In this document: positions 6,468 to 6,796 of the stretch, in pieces
Layout: each line of letters opens with the position of its first letter
Numbering within the stretch: position 1 is the stretch's first letter
DNA from: CAZSNH01 sp052388455
Lineage (GTDB): Bacteria; Pseudomonadota; Alphaproteobacteria; Rhizobiales; Hyphomicrobiaceae
DNA: 6,796 bases
Direction of reading: 5' to 3'
NCBI GenBank assembly: GCA_052388455.1
Contig: JBQTIA010000155.1
Coordinates: 1-6,796, forward strand
Translations under genes and position numbers: made by a program
The notes under the pieces: generated by a model
The model's input: the letters and a program-made list of their open reading frames with translations, nothing else
Told to the model about the DNA's origin: nothing
Database searches by the model: none

Positions 6468-6489
6468 TTCAAGAATGACTCGATCTGAT

Positions 6490-6496
6490 GGAGGAG
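6490..6496 (+). promoter_or_regulatory. Ribosome binding site that sets the UGSC gene start
   Basis: GGAGGAG ends 5 bases before the ATG at 6502, a near-perfect Shine-Dalgarno sequence. It is inside the reading frame that would begin at the ATG at 6475, so it argues for 6502 as the true start. Confidence 0.8.
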
Positions 6497-6501
6497 CACC
6501 C

Positions 6502-6795
6502 ATGGTCAAGCTGGAATTCCACGATCCGTCCGGCGTGCTCGAAGTGACGCAGCCGCACGCGCCGCGCCTCGCGTCCCTCGCGGGCAAGCGCATCGGCTTC
6601 GTCAGCAACGAGCAGTGGCAGGCCTACCGCATGCTGCCGATGCTGAAGGAGATGCTCGAGCAGGACTTTCCGGGCGTCACCGTGCTGCCGATCGACGCCT
6701 ACCCCCAGGGCAACGCTCTCATCGGCACCGAGGAGACCGCCGCGCTGGTGAAGAAGAGCAAGGTCGACGCGGTCATCGTCGGCAACGCGGCCTGA
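6502..6795 (+). CDS. UGSC-family (seleno)protein, N-terminal part up to the UGA
   Basis: From the start set by the Shine-Dalgarno, 97 residues are read before a TGA. The segment has a leading LEFHDPSGVLEV, the strand L26-AGKRIGFVSNEQW, a helix (LPMLKEMLEQDFPG), the strand VTVLPIDAYPQGN, a helix (TEETAALVKKSK) and the strand VDAVIVGNAA. This is the half of a Rossmann-like domain that, in UGSC-family proteins, leads into the [U/C]-G-S-C motif. Stopping at the end of a central strand would leave half a domain, so 97 residues is not a plausible complete product. I infer that the TGA at codon 98 is selenocysteine and that the gene continues past the window. The family's reaction is not established to my knowledge; a selenol/thiol redox centre is implied. 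Composition is high GC, like the phosphodiesterase fragment. Less likely: a premature stop, leaving a pseudogene. Confidence 0.8.
   Translation: MVKLEFHDPSGVLEVTQPHAPRLASLAGKRIGFVSNEQWQAYRMLPMLKEMLEQDFPGVTVLPIDAYPQGNALIGTEETAALVKKSKVDAVIVGNAA
6793..6795 (+). other. In-frame TGA, predicted selenocysteine codon
   Basis: The codon follows GNAA exactly where the family has its U-G-S-C or C-G-S-C motif. The only base seen after it, G at 6796, agrees with a glycine codon next. The bacterial SECIS hairpin, which lies immediately 3' of the UGA, and the remaining codons are outside the window. Confidence 0.7.
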
Positions 6796-6796
6796 G

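Noticed and set aside
6392..6474. An intrinsic terminator after the LysR gene
   Set aside because: The GC-rich gap has short self-complementary bits such as CCGCGG, but I found no convincing stem followed by a T-run.
6475..6501. An earlier in-frame ATG for the UGSC protein, adding MTRSDGGAP
   Set aside because: It has no ribosome site of its own, and the excellent GGAGGAG site lies inside this extension, correctly spaced for the ATG at 6502.

Overview
The window is GC-rich bacterial DNA with dense, short-gapped genes. The flanking genes (a glycerophosphodiester phosphodiesterase tail and a UGSC-family protein) and the metabolic genes between them fit a high-GC proteobacterium or a Rokubacteria/Methylomirabilota-like soil lineage. 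Nothing here, such as an rRNA or ribosomal protein gene, fixes the taxon. There is no tRNA, rRNA, CRISPR array, transposase or integrase in view.

Layout. Positions 1-230 (+) hold the C-terminal end of a glycerophosphodiester phosphodiesterase. A hairpin at 240-267 separates it from a convergent five-gene operon on the minus strand. Read from its promoter side (right to left), the operon encodes a classical SDR dehydrogenase (5348-4572), a zinc-dependent alcohol dehydrogenase (4508-3492), a small exported cyclophilin-like protein (3495-3052), a 2Fe-2S subunit (3033-2581) and a Tat-exported molybdopterin subunit (2584-290). The last two form an IorAB-type molybdenum hydroxylase/aldehyde oxidase. 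Two of the junctions are 4-base ATGA overlaps. A LysR-family regulator (5498-6391, +) is divergent from the operon. The 149-base gap between them contains a perfect 19-base inverted repeat with the T-N11-A form of a LysR box, directly against the regulator's start codon. The likely logic is inducer-dependent activation of an oxidation pathway: cytoplasmic dehydrogenases, plus an exported molybdenum enzyme that oxidises an aldehyde or hydroxylates a heterocycle. The substrate cannot be read from the sequence.

The most interesting item is at the right edge. The gene at 6502 has an ideal Shine-Dalgarno sequence and an extended -10 promoter. It encodes a UGSC-family N-terminal domain that appears to stop at a TGA (6793-6795) after GNAA. 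This is where the family carries its selenocysteine or cysteine in the U/C-G-S-C motif, and the next base, G, is compatible with the expected glycine codon. I infer that this TGA is a selenocysteine codon, that the protein continues beyond the window, and that an ordinary gene call would wrongly truncate it at 97 residues. A second oddity is an imperfect direct repeat (17 of 18 bases) found once inside the phosphodiesterase gene at the left edge and once just after the LysR gene. The two copies bracket the whole operon-regulator block, as the scar of an insertion or rearrangement might.
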